A DNA stretch of 64,000 nt from Aristolochia californica (Eukaryota; Streptophyta; Magnoliopsida; Piperales; Aristolochiaceae): contig JARWKL010000010.1 in assembly GCA_029961685.1 (NCBI GenBank), forward strand, positions 30,902,111 through 30,966,110. Reading direction: 5' to 3'. Made by a program: the position numbers and the translations under genes. The notes beneath the pieces are model-generated. The model worked only from the letters and a program-made list of their open reading frames with translations, was not told the origin of the DNA and ran no database searches. The number at the start of each line of letters is the position of its first letter. Position 1 is the first letter of the stretch. Positions 24,028 to 35,649 of the stretch are shown piece by piece.

Positions 24028-27000
24028 ATGGTTTCTCAAAACAAATTGCTTATTCCCAAAGGACAATCAGTCAACTAACCCCCCATGTTTAATAAAACGA
24101 ACTACGGATATTGGAAGGTAAAAATATAATTTTTCCTCTAATCCATAGATTTAGACATTTGGCATATGAGCAAGAATAAGCCATTTGAGCCACAAAAGTT
24201 TGAAAATGGTCACTTGATCTCAAAAGAGTACAATGATTTAATATGAAAGATAATGACCAACTTAGCACAAACTCAAAGGCCATAAATTTGCTCCTATGTG
24301 TCTTGGGTCCCAATGAGTACAATAGAGTCTTCACCTGTAAGACCGCCAAAGAAATTTGGGAAAGTTGGAAGTGGCCCATGAAGGAACTACAAGGGGAAAT
24401 GACTCTAGGATTAGTTTACTCTACACCCAATATGATGAATTCGAAATAAAATTGGGAAAAATAATAGCTAGCATAAACTCTAGGTTCATCCACATAATCA
24501 ATGAGTTAAATCATGGGATATGATGAAGATTGCCATTTGCAAATGAGAACTTTAAAACAATGAGCTCGAAAGAGGTACTTGGCATCCTCCTCATTTATGA
24601 GGTGAAACCAAAAGAAAAAGATGAAGAGCAACCCAAAAGAAGAAACATTAATCTTAATGCCAAACCCGATGAAGGGTCTAGTGAAGACAGCTCCAATGAG
24701 GTAAGCTTTATTATCTAGGCATCTTCAAAAGATATATAGAAAGAAGAAGAATTTTAGGAGAAGCCAATTGAAGGGTCAAAATAAAAAATCGCTTAAGAAA
24801 TCTGGTGTTTGTTATGAGTATGGTAAATCAAAGCATAGAAGAAACATGTGCCTAACCTTAGGAGGCAAGTTACCCATTCACAAGCAAAGATCCAAAGAAC
24901 AAGAAGAAGAAAGTGTTGCTCTTAGCTTGAGATGCAATGGAAGATGAATCTAGCCTCTTTGAAGAAGAAGAGAGTGATGTGAGCCTCATGACCTTAGAAA
25001 ATAAGATTCCACTACTTTGGAAGAGGTAAGCGATTCTGACTATGAGAATGAATTAGAACTTTTACTTGAAAAACCTATTTCTAGTCTAAATGAGTATAAG
25101 GCAAAATGCAATGCTCAAAGATATGAGATTGCCAAGCTCAAAAGTGAGTTTGTTGCCTTGAAGGAAGATAATGAGAATCATGTGGCTTATGCTTCAAGGC
25201 AAAAAAGTGTGATAATTTTTTTTTCTTGTGATAGATTGAGTTTTGAGAAAAAATAAGAACACACCTAGGAAGAATGTGGACAAGAACAAAAAGAAGCTAA
25301 AGCAGAAGTTCAGTCCCATTCCTCACATCTACTGTTGCTATTACAATGAATTGGGTCATTATGCTCATATTTTCTAAATTAAGAATGCAAATGGTATAAA
25401 ACAAAAGTGGGTACCCCAAACAAACGATAAGGTTGTGATAATTCACAAGTCCTTGGGCAAACAAACTTGGATGCACAAATAAATTAGTGGAACAAATGTT
25501 TTCCCATAGGGACCCAACTTCATAGGATCTCTAAGGGGTAGTCTTTTTTGTGTTTGTAGACATGCCTTTGAGCTAAAATACAAAAGAATGTATGAATTTT
25601 GGATATTGGGTGTTCGAGGCACATGATTGGTGATAAGAAGAAGTTTAAAGAACTTGCACAGAAAGATAGAGGTCATGTTACATTTGGATGGCAATAGTAA
25701 ATGTACCATCAAAGGAATTGAAAAAATAGGTACCTCCAACTCTCTTATGTCACATGTATATTTTGTTGAAGGTTTCATGCATGATTTACTTAACATTAGT
25801 CAATTTTGTGATAAAGGGAAAAAAATCATTTGAATAGGACAAGTGCTTTGGAAAGTGAGAATGATGAACTAGTTCTAGAAGGACATAGAAATAGAAATCT
25901 CATTGTTGTGAACAAAGTTAACTTACTGTCAACCAGTGTTGTTTGTTTAGGTAAAAAATTGTTGAGTCTTGGTTATGGCATAAGAGGCTAGGACATATAG
26001 GAATAAATTCCTTGAATAGATAAGTAAGGAAAAAAAATTTGAGAGGACTACCAGATAAAGCTTTTCTAAGGCATAAAGCTTGTGATGCTTGCCAACTTGG
26101 AAAGTAACACAAAAAATCGTTCAAAGCCAAAAATATAGTCTCTAGCTCTTGACCTCTACAACTAATCCATATGGATTTAGTTGGGCTTACTCGAACCTTG
26201 AGCCTAAATGGAAAACATCTCACCCTAGTGATTATATATGACTATTCTAGGTTCACATGGGTAGATTTCCTAATTCACAAGGATGATGCATTTCCAACCT
26301 TTACAAAATTATGTGTGAGAGTTGTTAAAAGACACCCACATGTATAGGGGTGGTATGACTAGTAAATAAAGAGAACTCACATAGAGATAACATAGAATTT
26401 TAATTATGCAAGTTGGTGTATGTCATCTTATATCATTTTCCTTTTGAAGGGAAGGACATTGTAGTAGTTGTAAACACCTTTCCAAAACTATAAATACAAC
26501 CTCAAGGTATGGGGTAGAGCATTCAATCCTCTTCCACTTAGCTCAAATTCGTCCTTACACCTCTCTCACTTTTCTTCTTCTTTCTATCCTTTGGTTTTTT
26601 CTCTCTTCTCTCCTAAGAGCTAGAATTCTTCTCTTCTCTCCTTCCCTTGAGGTCTCTTGTGTTTTTGTGTTGGCCCTAGAAATCAACAAGAGTTAAAAAA
26701 AAAGAACAAGGTTGTAGCATTGTCAAGATTAGGAGTGATCATGGAGAAAAAATTTAAAATTTACACTTCGAGGATGTACACAATATGGTATAGACCATAC
26801 ATTTTCAGCTCCTCGAACTCCTCAACAAAATGGTGTTGTTAAGGAGGAAAACAAAACTCTAATTGAAATGGCAAGGGCTATGTTACAAGCATACAATTTG
26901 CCACATAGACTATGGTCTGGGCCGTAAACACAACTTACTACATCGTAAACCGAGTAAGCATGAGGCTCTTCTCAACAAAACTCCTTATGAGTTGTACATA

Positions 27001-28515
27001 GGCACCCTTCCTAACATAACATAATTTAGAACCTTTTGGATGTAGAAATTTGTACTCAAAGAACCAAGGGAAAATAAGGGAAGTTTACTTATAGGGCTGA
27101 TATAATAATATTTCTAGGTTATTCATCTCATAGCAAAACTTATAGAATATACAACAAGACTTCTATGAGAGTTGAGGAGTCAGTGCATGTTGAATTTGAC
27201 GAATCTAATTCATCAAATCCAACCCCAACCCCAACTCCAATTTCTAATGACGAAGAGGAAAACCCCTTTGACTCATCCATGAAATTTCAACCCCAAGAAC
27301 AAAATCTTGGATGAGAACCCAAATGACACAAATAATTAAGAAGAGACTCCTATGTAGCCAAAGAACATTAGGCTCATGGCAAATCACCCCTTAGAACAAA
27401 CAATTGGTGACCCTCAAAGCAGAATTGGAACAAGAATAACAACTCGTGAAGCTATGTCCAATAATACCTTTGTTTCTCAATTAGAGCCCAAATGCTTTGC
27501 CAAAATGAAAAAAAGGATAAGTTTTGAATTATGGCATTGCAAAAGAAGATAAATCAATTTGAAAGAAACCAAGTTTGGACCTTTGTATCTACACCCAAAA
27601 ATCAACAAGTCATAGGGACCAAATGGGTTTGTATGAACAAAGCCAATGAAGAAAATCAAATTGCAAGAAATGTTAGTTACCAAAGGATACAACCAGAAAG
27701 ACGAAATAAACTTTGAAGAAACATATTTCTAGTGGCATGACTAGAGGCAATTAGAATCCTATTAGCCTATGCTTATCATAAGAAATTCAAGTTGTACCAA
27801 TAGGACATAAAAAATTCATTTTTAAACTAGTGCATTCAAGAAAAAGTTTAAGTAGAGTAACCTGAAGGATTAGAAGACATGAACAAGTTTGATCATGTAT
27901 ACAAATTGCACAAAACTTTATATGGGTTAAAGCAAGCTCCTAAGGCATGGCATGAAAGACTCAGTAAATTTTAGTAAAAAAATGGCTATAAATAAGGTAG
28001 TGTGGATAAGACTTTATTTACCAAGAACCAAGATCAAAATCTGATCATTGTCCAAATCTATGTGGACAATATCATTTTTGGTTCCAAAAACACTTTATTA
28101 TGTTAAGAATTTGCTAATGTGATGAAGAATAAATTTAAATTGAGTTTTTTGGGTAAATTCACATTCTTCCTTGGACTTGAAGTTATGCAAATCAAGAATG
28201 TGAAGTTTCATAAATCAGTTCATGTACACTAAAGGATTAGTAAAAATATTCAATATTGAAAATCTAAAATACCCATGAGTTTGTCTTTAAAGCTTGATTC
28301 GAACAACACAGGTAGGACCATACATAAAAACAAAATTTAGAAGTATGATAGGTTCCCTACTCTATTTATCAGCTAGTAGAGTAGATATCATGATTCCAAT
28401 ATGCCTATATGCTAGATTTCAATCTAATTTTAGAGAATCTCACTTAGTGGTCATGAAAAGGATTTTTCAATATCTACTAGAAACTCCAATCTTAGGACTT
28501 TGGTACTCCCAACTC
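24028..28515 (+). pseudogene. Copia gag-pol remnant, truncated in RNase H
   Basis: Decayed but ordered. Gag begins MVSQNKLL (about 24028), with NYGYWKVKI, INLLLCVLGPNEYN and ETAKEIW-like TAKEIWESW (about 24285-24365). The zinc knuckle is CYEYGKSKHRRNMC with one Cys lost (about 24810-24852). The protease motif is WILDIGCSRHMIGD (Ser of DSG replaced by Ile, about 25597-25640). Integrase shows CDACQLGK and LQLIHMDLVG, then FSSSNSSTKWCC-like (about 26085-26840), interrupted by a solo LTR. Reverse transcriptase shows [26 protein letters not shown] and QIYVDNIIFGSK (YVDD replaced by YVDN, about 27610-28095). The RNase H-proximal MIGSLLYLSASRVDIM is at 28342-28390. Similarity stops at about 28515; the rest of RNase H and the 3' LTR are absent. 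Many stops make it non-functional. Confidence 0.82.
26323..26688 (+). mobile_element. Solo LTR (366 bp, family L) inside the Copia integrase
   Basis: Begins TGTTAAAAGACACC and ends AATCAACA. It is flanked on both sides by the perfect 5-bp duplication AGAGT (26318-26322 and 26689-26693). An internal TATAAATACAACCTCAAGGT (about 26489) resembles a promoter. It is the same family as the paired LTRs at 40900-41282 and 42966-43337 (reverse orientation), sharing CCTCAAGGTATGGGGTA, CTCTCCTTCCCTTGAG and GTGTTG-CCCTAGAAAT. Integrase homology resumes on the other side. Confidence 0.88.
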
Positions 28516-28519
28516 CTCT

Positions 28520-28920
28520 ACCATCACTACTGAGAGATTCCCCTTCCTGAATATTCCAACTAATTGGTGACACGTTTGACCTATTGATTAGCCCAAACAA
28601 GTTCAACCAACTAGTCCAATTCGGGTTTTATAAGACTGGCTACAATTCATACCAAGGACTAGTTCTCAACCACCTAACCAAAATGGAATGGGGACCATAT
28701 ATCTTGAAACAGATAATAGATCTATTCATATGAAGTAAATAGACATCCATTCATCCAACCAAGAAGAGCTATATATCTCAAAGCCTAGTGATTCCTTTTA
28801 CCCCAATGCGAATGAGTCTCACTTGAACCACCTGTTTCAAAATATCTATTTCTTTTTATTTCTGCACATCCTAACCCTTTCTTCACTTTCAATCACTGCA
28901 AACTGAATAATTAAAATTTG
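28520..28920. other. Unassigned DNA between the Copia truncation and the MIR block
   Basis: No Copia homology continues and no ORF stands out. It may hold the promoter of the first MIR hairpin. Confidence 0.35.
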
Positions 28921-29224
28921 CAAGATCCAACTGCTTGGCATTGATACGTTAGCATCAAACCACCACCCACTTTTTTTCTTCCAGAAAAGAGCTCATCCAC
29001 CACTCTAAGCAGACTCAAAGTCGTAAGGAGCATGACGACTCCTGCTGCCGCTGCTGCTGTGATTCGATCCTTTCCACAATTCCGCGCTTGATGGCTACTA
29101 ATAATTGTTGATTAAGGCATATTTTATGTCATTTGTCACCTCAACAGGGCGTATCTCCATGATTACTTCAAATGAGCAAGCTGGATCCTCCAAATTTCAA
29201 CAGAGAAGCGGCAGAGGAACCGGC

Positions 29225-29360
29225 GTCGAAGGTTGCATACAGGAGAGATGACGCCGACCTGCCAGATCCTAGCTACTATATTCAGAGGCTTTAAATAAAC
29301 ACCTCAAGAAGTACTTTTATCGTCGTGCTGGCTGATACCATCCTCCTGTTAAGGTAGCCT
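29225..29360 (+). ncRNA. MIR hairpin A, miR4376/miR3627/miR391/miR1432 superfamily
   Basis: The 5' arm has the family core CAGGAGAGATGA (29240-29251), within a mature-like 21-mer at 29238-29258 whose 3' part reads CGCCGAC, close to what I recall of rice miR1432. The 3' arm (about 29331-29352) reads GATACCATCCTCCTGTTAA and pairs through the CAGGAG/CTCCTG block and the GATG/CATC block with one bulged A. The upper stem is weaker than in hairpin B, so this may be a decaying copy. Upstream GTCGAAGGTT (29225-29234) is shared with B and D. A (CT)n tract follows about 60 bp downstream. Tomato miR4376 is known to regulate an autoinhibited Ca2+-ATPase (ACA10). Confidence 0.62.
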
Positions 29361-29406
29361 ACCGTGCTTCCATTAAATATTCAGCGAAATCAAAGAGCAG
29401 ACAAGG

Positions 29407-29409
<3 letters not shown>

Positions 29410-29460
<51 letters not shown>
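29410..29460. repeat. (CT)n microsatellite downstream of hairpin A
   Basis: About 50 uninterrupted bases of CT, followed by TTCTCTCTTTCTGTGTGTC. It is positionally matched by CT tracts after hairpins B and D. Confidence 0.95.
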
Positions 29461-29468
<8 letters not shown>

Positions 29469-30124
29469 TTCTGTGTGTCTGTGTGTCTGTGAAAAAGCTA
29501 AACGCTACAGTTTTGTCGAACCTGGGCTGACAATCACAAATTTGCAGACACGTTAAAAACTTGCTCGACTGGTGCCAAGGTTTGCAGCTGATTCTCTGGC
29601 TTCACTCTAGCAGTTTGGAAACAATCTGTAGCTCTTGAACTCAAAGTTCCATGTGGGAAGAAATCCGGCTGGAATCCCTTTAAGAGACTTAGCTACTAAT
29701 CCTAGTATCCTCTAATGAAATCCCTTTTGGATAAAAAGAAATCATAATTCCAAATTCACCGAGGAGAAAGTTTGAGAGGTTCTCCCTTTCAGTCCCTGTC
29801 ACTGAATAGGATCCAACTGCTTTGTATTGATACGTTGGCATAAAAAGTCCATCCACATTTTTTGAAAGGAGCCTCTCCACCAATGTTTGTTTAGAAATAA
29901 ACGCAGAGAGACCCAGACAGGCAGAATGACGTCCGGAGCATGACGATTGCTGCTGTTGCGATTCGATCCTATCCACAACTCCGTTCACTCGATGGCTGTA
30001 TGTTTAATTAATGTTTGGCATAATTTATGTGGTTTGTCGTCACCCCAGCGAGGCGTACCTCCATGATTACCATAAATAAGCACAATGGCTCCTTCAGAAT
30101 TCAGCAAAGCACAGAAGAACAGGA

Positions 30125-30262
30125 GTCGAAGGTTACCTACAGGAGAGATGATGCCGGCCTGCCAGATTCTGGGTAGTGTTTTGAGAAGCTTTAGACACCT
30201 CAAGAGGCACATTTTTCGTCTGGCAGGCTGGTATCATCCTCCTGCTAAGATAGCCTGCCGAG
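30125..30262 (+). ncRNA. MIR4376-like: MIR hairpin B, miR4376/miR3627/miR391/miR1432 superfamily
   Basis: Mature-like 21-mer at 30138-30158 with core CAGGAGAGATGA followed by TGCCGGC. The star-like strand is at about 30228-30248 (CTGGTATCATCCTCCTGC). By eye CAGGAG-(A bulge)-GATGATGCC and GGCCTGCCAG pair with TGGCAGGCTGG and TATCATCCTCCTG almost without break, one bulge plus G-U wobbles, over a loop of about 69 nt. This is the geometry expected of a plant pri-miRNA. The lower stem includes GTCGAAGGTT at 30125-30134. A CT-repeat follows at 30306-30329. It is the best-paired of the four hairpins. An ORF crossing it is incidental. Confidence 0.8.
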
Positions 30263-30305
30263 TTTTCATGTATCAGACCAATGAGATTTCAAAGCCAGCC
30301 TCTCC

Positions 30306-30329
30306 CTCTCTCTCTCTCTCTCTCTCTCT
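30306..30329. repeat. (CT)n microsatellite downstream of hairpin B
   Basis: About 24 bases of CT, about 45 bp beyond the hairpin. Confidence 0.95.
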
Positions 30330-30369
30330 AAAGAAGCTGCATCAGACCTTTATCAGGTATAAAAATAAT

Positions 30370-31390
30370 TTATAACAGAAGAGGGAACTGATTCTGTCTT
30401 TTGCTGATTTAAACTGTTTTATGTGTAGAAAATCAACGGTTCTTGAAATCAGAGTTGCAAGCCTTGATAAAGGTTAGAGTTTTCAATCCATATCTGCCAC
30501 TTAAAATTGCAAAACAAAAGCCTAACGCAGACTAATCTTGTACAATTTATTATCATGTAAAATCATCAGGCTAGCAGTTTTTGTTTTCTGTGCCATTTCA
30601 CTTGTTTCTATTTAGTTAAAACAGACTATGGACCGACAACTTAATTGAGCCAGACATTAGATTGTAACACTATTAGATAATATTCAAATTTGTTCATAAT
30701 ATCCCCTGGAATGGCCACTGGGTTAGGCTTATTTATCTGGTCAAACCCGTCGTTTAGGTATAGCCTCCCAAGGGTTGGTAGTTTCAATGGGTTACTCGAT
30801 GGGCATGATTAGGGTTTAGGTAATTTTTAACTTCTAATTAATATTTATTGTTTGGATCTGATCTCAGGCTCGGTTATCAAGTTTCTTTAACAGGTTGAGA
30901 AGGAGACATTAAGGTTATTGGGTAGGAGTTTCTTATCTCACATTTTGAATATATGAAAACATCACAAGACCAACTGACCATAGATCATTCACATGTCAAT
31001 CCTTCTTAGCAAGGCCAAGCATTTAAGTTGATTTTCCCACTGCCTTTTTTTCTAACCAACTTATTGTAGACAGCTTAGATTTATACTTCAGCATTTGATC
31101 TCTGAAAACAGAGAAAGGAATATATATTACATATGATGATTTACAATGGTTCTTATTTTAACACCAATGAGCATATCCACATTCCAGAAGAAGTTTTTAG
31201 ATCAACTAAACTAAGCTGCCTAATCCACAAACACTGAAAATCTGTGGAGTCAACATCTAGCCTCAAACAGTCACATGCAGAGATAATTGAAGAGATAATG
31301 GTAAAATAACATCAACCAATGAAATTTAAAAAAAAAAAAAAAAAAAAAGGATACATGGTAGAACAAGAAAATAACATATGAAATTTTTTT
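30370..31390. other. Intergenic DNA, nothing recognised
   Basis: No coding signature. A run of about 23 A residues lies at 31327-31348, beside the importin-like pseudogene. Confidence 0.45.
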
Positions 31391-31394
31391 GTTA

Positions 31395-32520
31395 AAATCT
31401 GTTCATCTGAGGATCCAAAAGAAAGACATAATATAAGAAGGGGAACTACACCAGCTTTAACTGCTGCTTCAACAGGAGGCAGATCAGATCTTGATAATAT
31501 GTGTCTCAAGTCTTGAAGTAATTCCACTTTCTTTTGACCAAGAACCCTTCCCCTTACGAGTTTCAAAACCAAAATCAGAAAAGAAAAGTGGCTTTTGCCA
31601 AAAAGGAAAAACAAACAATGTAAATAAACATGTATCCCATGCAATTCAAGCAAATATTACATTGGATTACTAAAGCATTTTAGCTGTCCCTAACATAAAA
31701 ATGAACAATAGAAGCCTTCACCAAAGCAGGTTGATAGTATGATTAGATAAACAACATCAGCAAGTATGAGAATCAATAGCACAATGATAGTAGTTATTAA
31801 CCAGAATGACCTTATATTCACCATATAAATCACATCCCAACACCACAGGCTACTTTTCTAATAGAAGGATATTAGAATGCTGATTGATTGTCCATGGATT
31901 GGACCAACTCCTAGATAAGTGACTGTGTAAAACTATTAGAGGCTTAAAAACTACATAACCATCCACGTAGTATCATGGCAGAGGTGGCATACTGAATCTT
32001 AATAAAAAGTAAGTCACTAGTTCAGTCGATAATAGAATGTCTATGATGCACATGACATCTTCCATTGAAATAAGGAACAATAGCAGCATAAATGAGAAAA
32101 CAGTTTGTCACAACCATGCGTGGTAAACAGCAGTCAATTGAAGCAGAAAAGATCAATGGCCAGAATCAGAAACAACATTATCCCAAGAAGATTAAGAAGA
32201 AAACAACATGCAGATATCCTGTCTGAACTTTCTGAAGCAAGCTGATGTATCATTAGATAATTCCCTGCAACAGCACATACAAGGAAAAAAACAGATAAAG
32301 AACTTAATGAAGGAGAATTACTGATTTCAATTCCTCAACAATTTGAGAAGTTTGAGCATCCAAAACTGACTTTTTTTCATCAATGGTCATATCTTCATCT
32401 TGCTTACTACCAAGACCTTCTCTGCAGAAGCACTTGAAGCCATTAAGGTTTCTCTTCGTTCTTTTCAAGCATTAACTGCATACTGTCTCCGCGTACTCAC
32501 AGCCTTGTTGCCAACTGGAA
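31395..32520 (-). pseudogene. IMPA9-like: Importin subunit alpha-9-like (IMPA9) 5' fragment
   Basis: Two minus-strand coding blocks match the N-terminal part of plant importin alpha-9, a nuclear-import adaptor with armadillo repeats. First block (about 32340-32515): RRRQYAVNA, KERRE, then after a frameshift TIDEKKSVLDAQTSQIVEEL. Second block (about 31405-31560): GQKKVELLQDLRHILSRS, DLPPVEAAVKAGVVPLL and CLSFGSSDEQ, the first ARM repeat. An in-frame stop and a frameshift lie in the first block. After DEQ the sequence runs into non-coding DNA and an A-rich tract; the remaining ARM repeats are absent. The intron-like spacing of about 0.8 kb suggests a truncated genomic copy rather than a processed one. 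Confidence 0.75.
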
Positions 32521-32949
32521 ACATGCATAGACACTGTTCACATAATTATCCAGAGCGGTAGCAGCTAAAACATAACAGACTGAAGATCATCAACAGCTTC
32601 TAAAAAGATTCACCAGAGGAATACAATTCATTGTAGATGAAATGAAGACAATTTTTTAAACTGATTTGCATTGATGGCTAAGGAGTCTTGGGCCATCATT
32701 GATCTACCAGATTGCATGGTCTTTAATGGAAAATTGTTTGTCAAACAACAGAGCAAGTTTGATGAGTTTATTTTGTTTTAAATTTATTTAATGAAATGTG
32801 TTTGTTTAGTGCCTATGTTTATTGGCATATGATGTTAGTAATTTTTAATATTTTTAATTTTATTGCACTTCTAATTTGTTTATTAACTTTTAGTTTTAGG
32901 AGATTTCCACATATTAAATTGATAAATATATTTATCTTTTATTTTTTTT

Positions 32950-33548
32950 CAGATTTCCAATTTCAAAATGGAAGAAGAGAGAGACAGAGGACGATGAGTC
33001 TGCAAGTCTACTCGAGTAATAAAAAGAAGAAATGTGGAGACAAACAATGGATCTTACTCTGTTTAAATATGAAACCAAAGGAGCAGCTACTCCATCTCAC
33101 CGACCCTGATCATCCTTTGCTCACTTCCGACTCCCATTACCTCATTCAAATGCTCGAGAGGGTTCACTATGCAGACAACGGAATTCCTGATCTCACTACA
33201 TTTCCATCTCTTTGATCTTCTTCAGCCATACTCGTTACACGTTATTACCAGAATCTGTAAGGGAATCAAATTGTCAGATTGTTTATAGAGGCAGAAACCA
33301 GAGACATAACTTCATTTCTTTTCTTTTTCTTTAACTAGGCGATAAATGAGCCATCATACCCACCCATGCCACTGACAGAGACCTTGGAGCAGTTCGCAGT
33401 GATCACGTTCCGGAGTAATGGACGAAGAGTAAGGAGAATCCAGAGACGATGGTTTCTCACGTACGAGCAGATGAGGAGAGACTTTGACGTTTCATTTGAA
33501 GAAACTGGCGGATTTCTTGGTTCTCGGAGGAAGAGAGGCGAACTTTAA
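32950..33548 (+). CDS. Unrecognised gene, two putative exons, possibly broken
   Basis: Two coding-like blocks. The first (about 32990-33215) includes LLHLTDPDHPLLTSDSHYLI and QMLERVHYADNGIPDLTTF, then hits a stop. After an acceptor-like TTTAACTAG (33332-33340) the second block reads INEPSYPPMPLTETLEQFAV, ITFRSNGRRVRRIQRRWF and ends EETGGFLGSRRKRGEL (stop at 33546-33548). A donor-like CT|GTAAGG lies at about 33256. The two blocks join only if the stop at the end of the first is bypassed by a frame change, so the gene may be a pseudogene or the exon model incomplete. The base composition is less AT-rich than the surroundings. The basic C-terminal block suggests a nucleic-acid-binding or nuclear protein, but I do not recognise the family. 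Confidence 0.4.
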
Positions 33549-33649
33549 AAGCGTTTTTGAATTTGAAACGCGCGCGAGCATGAAAATCACGTGCGCGTAT
33601 TAAAAAAGCCATATTTTAAATTATCATAATAATTAAAAGGTATAATCAT

Positions 33650-34620
33650 TGTTTACTCACTAATCAACAAATCGGAAGATTCTCTACAAAGTCACTAGAT
33701 GCATTTTTGTAGGCCTTCGAACCTTATGACCTCTTCTAAAGTCATTAGTTGAATGGTGGATTGCAATAATTCAAGGGAATTGTTTTTCCCTTTTATGAAA
33801 TTTCTTTCGAAGATCATCTATAGATTGTTGAGCTTGCTAATCGGCAAAAAAATTGTTTAGAAACAAGTTGTTTAACATCTTTTTTAATTATTTGTTTAGT
33901 TGCAATACAATCAATACGAAGAAGGAACTTAGGCTCTTTGAAAACCACTTGAATATGACATGAAAGCTTTTGAATTTTCGTAGATGGAAGTCGTTTTTAA
34001 GGCTAGAAATTACTTGGGTATTTATAGGACAAAATCCAAGAACAAAAAACTAGTCGTAGAAAAAAATTCAGATTTTTTCTTCCTCTCATAAAAAATATTG
34101 AAAATTAATAAAAAAATTATCAAATTATCTTAAGATTGCTAATCATTTTGATCTGACATAATTTGGAGACAAATAGCCAAAGTTATGGCTTATGGAATAT
34201 CTTAAATTTTCATATCTATAGCTTGGAGTCGATTCATTTACTTTGGGGTCGAGCAAAGGCTTTTTTGAGGATCAAATCCTCTGACTGACTTAAATTTCAT
34301 ATCTTCTATTTCCTATCGAAGTCGACTCCTTTTTGCATGGGTTGAATCCTTCCTATTCAACTGCTTCAGTTTGGGTCGAATCTATTTGATGCATTCGTTT
34401 TGCTACCTTTTTCTGGATATGTTTAGTTATGGATCTCATATAACTTGATCTCAATTTCATTTATTTCTTGAAGTATTAGATTTTGAATTTTTGAATTCGG
34501 TGGGCTTCTTTTTCCATATATACTCTACTCATTTCATGTGGAGTCAACCTGAAGCTAATCTATTCACACTTAGAGAAAAATCATCAAATATCTATGTGTG
34601 TTATCTTAGAAATCTGGGTA
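33650..34620 (-). repeat. LTR-like repeat (family S), second copy
   Basis: Collinear with 13270-14740: GGGTATTTATAGGACAAAATCC (34016-34037), ATCATTTTGATCTGACA versus ATCATTTTGGTAGGTCA, and repeated GTCGACTCC/GAGTCGA words. Ends unresolved. Confidence 0.45.
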
Positions 34621-35109
34621 CTCTATGAGCTTCTTTTTCTTCACTAATCACAACTTCAATCTGATTAATATTCTTCTAAATGTTCTAAAGTATAAGGGTC
34701 ATAATCTTCTTTAGATATATCAATTTCACTAAAATCTAGTGATTCATTATAGTTAGTTTTTAATCATTCTTCAAATTGGAGCTCATTAATCTTTAAAATA
34801 TTTTATCTTTTGTTTTTGGAAAACATTTGGTGGCATAGTGCCCATGTTTCTACACTTTAAACATTTTGAGAAATTTTTAGTATTTTCGTAATCATTTCTT
34901 ATTATTGTTCCATTGGTCAAATTATCCCATGGAATACTATTAGTATTAGGACTTCATAAAAAAGTTCTTAATTCTTTGAGCAAAAAGGGTAATTGGGAGC
35001 CCTATTAAATACTAATTGCTTCCCGTATGAATTGTTGGAGTTACAAAATTCATAACTTTATTTATAAAGATATCTTTCTAAGATCTAAAATGTGTCAAAG
35101 AAGAAAACC

Positions 35110-35640
35110 TAATGTTTTGTAAATGAATTAGAGTGTTGATCAATCGAATGTAATGACTATTTTTCTGTTAGAATGTGACTTCTTGATCGACGGTATGATT
35201 GATCAATATCTTCTCCTTGGGTCTAACATTTTAAGTTGATCAATTAATGTACATGATATGACCGATCAATCAGAATTTCCTCTGGCAGTACATTGCAAGT
35301 AAGATCGATCAATGATCTTCCTATGATCAATCATGCTTTATGTCTCTGATTGACAAAGTTTTGTATGATCGATCAGTATCAGAGGTTGATTAATGAATCA
35401 ACAAGAATTTATTTTGCTTGGATAGTATCGATCCATTAGTCCAAATGGGTTTGTCGATCATGCTTTTAGCACAAATTGGCCATTTTCTAGATGATTGATC
35501 AATCGACCTTGGTTGATCGATCATGCTTTATATTTTTGGATTGTGCACTTCTGGTTGATCAATCATAGGCAAATGTTGATTAATTAGTCCAATGCCAGTT
35601 CATCTAACAAAGTTTTCAAACATAGAAATGGATGATCCTA
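35110..35640. repeat. Copia LTR fragment rich in GATC palindromes
   Basis: Dense TGATCGATCA/TTGATCAATC words and GATCGATCATGCTTTAT blocks like those in family G LTRs. No edges or primer-binding site are visible. Confidence 0.45.
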
Positions 35641-35649
35641 AATGATTCT

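Larger units (their letters stand above)
28924..30330 (+). repeat. Tandem duplication of about 0.9 kb carrying two MIR hairpins
   Basis: The block starting GATCCAACTGCTT (28924) recurs at 29810, offset about 886-900 bp. Shared blocks in order: TTGATACGTT-GCAT, GGAGCATGACGA, GCTGCTG-TGTGATTCGATCCT/GCTGTTGCGATTCGATCCTA, CCACAA-TCCG, CATGATTACC/T, GTCGAAGGTT plus the hairpin, and a CT-repeat after it. Divergence and small indels show that the duplication is not recent. Confidence 0.75.

Noticed and set aside
24028..28515. A living Copia element
   Set aside because: The protease DSG and RT YVDD motifs are altered, there are many stops and a solo LTR in integrase, and the 3' end with its LTR is missing.
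30085..30375. 96-codon ORF over MIR hairpin B
   Set aside because: It runs through the hairpin and the CT-repeat (Ser-Leu run); coding is unlikely.
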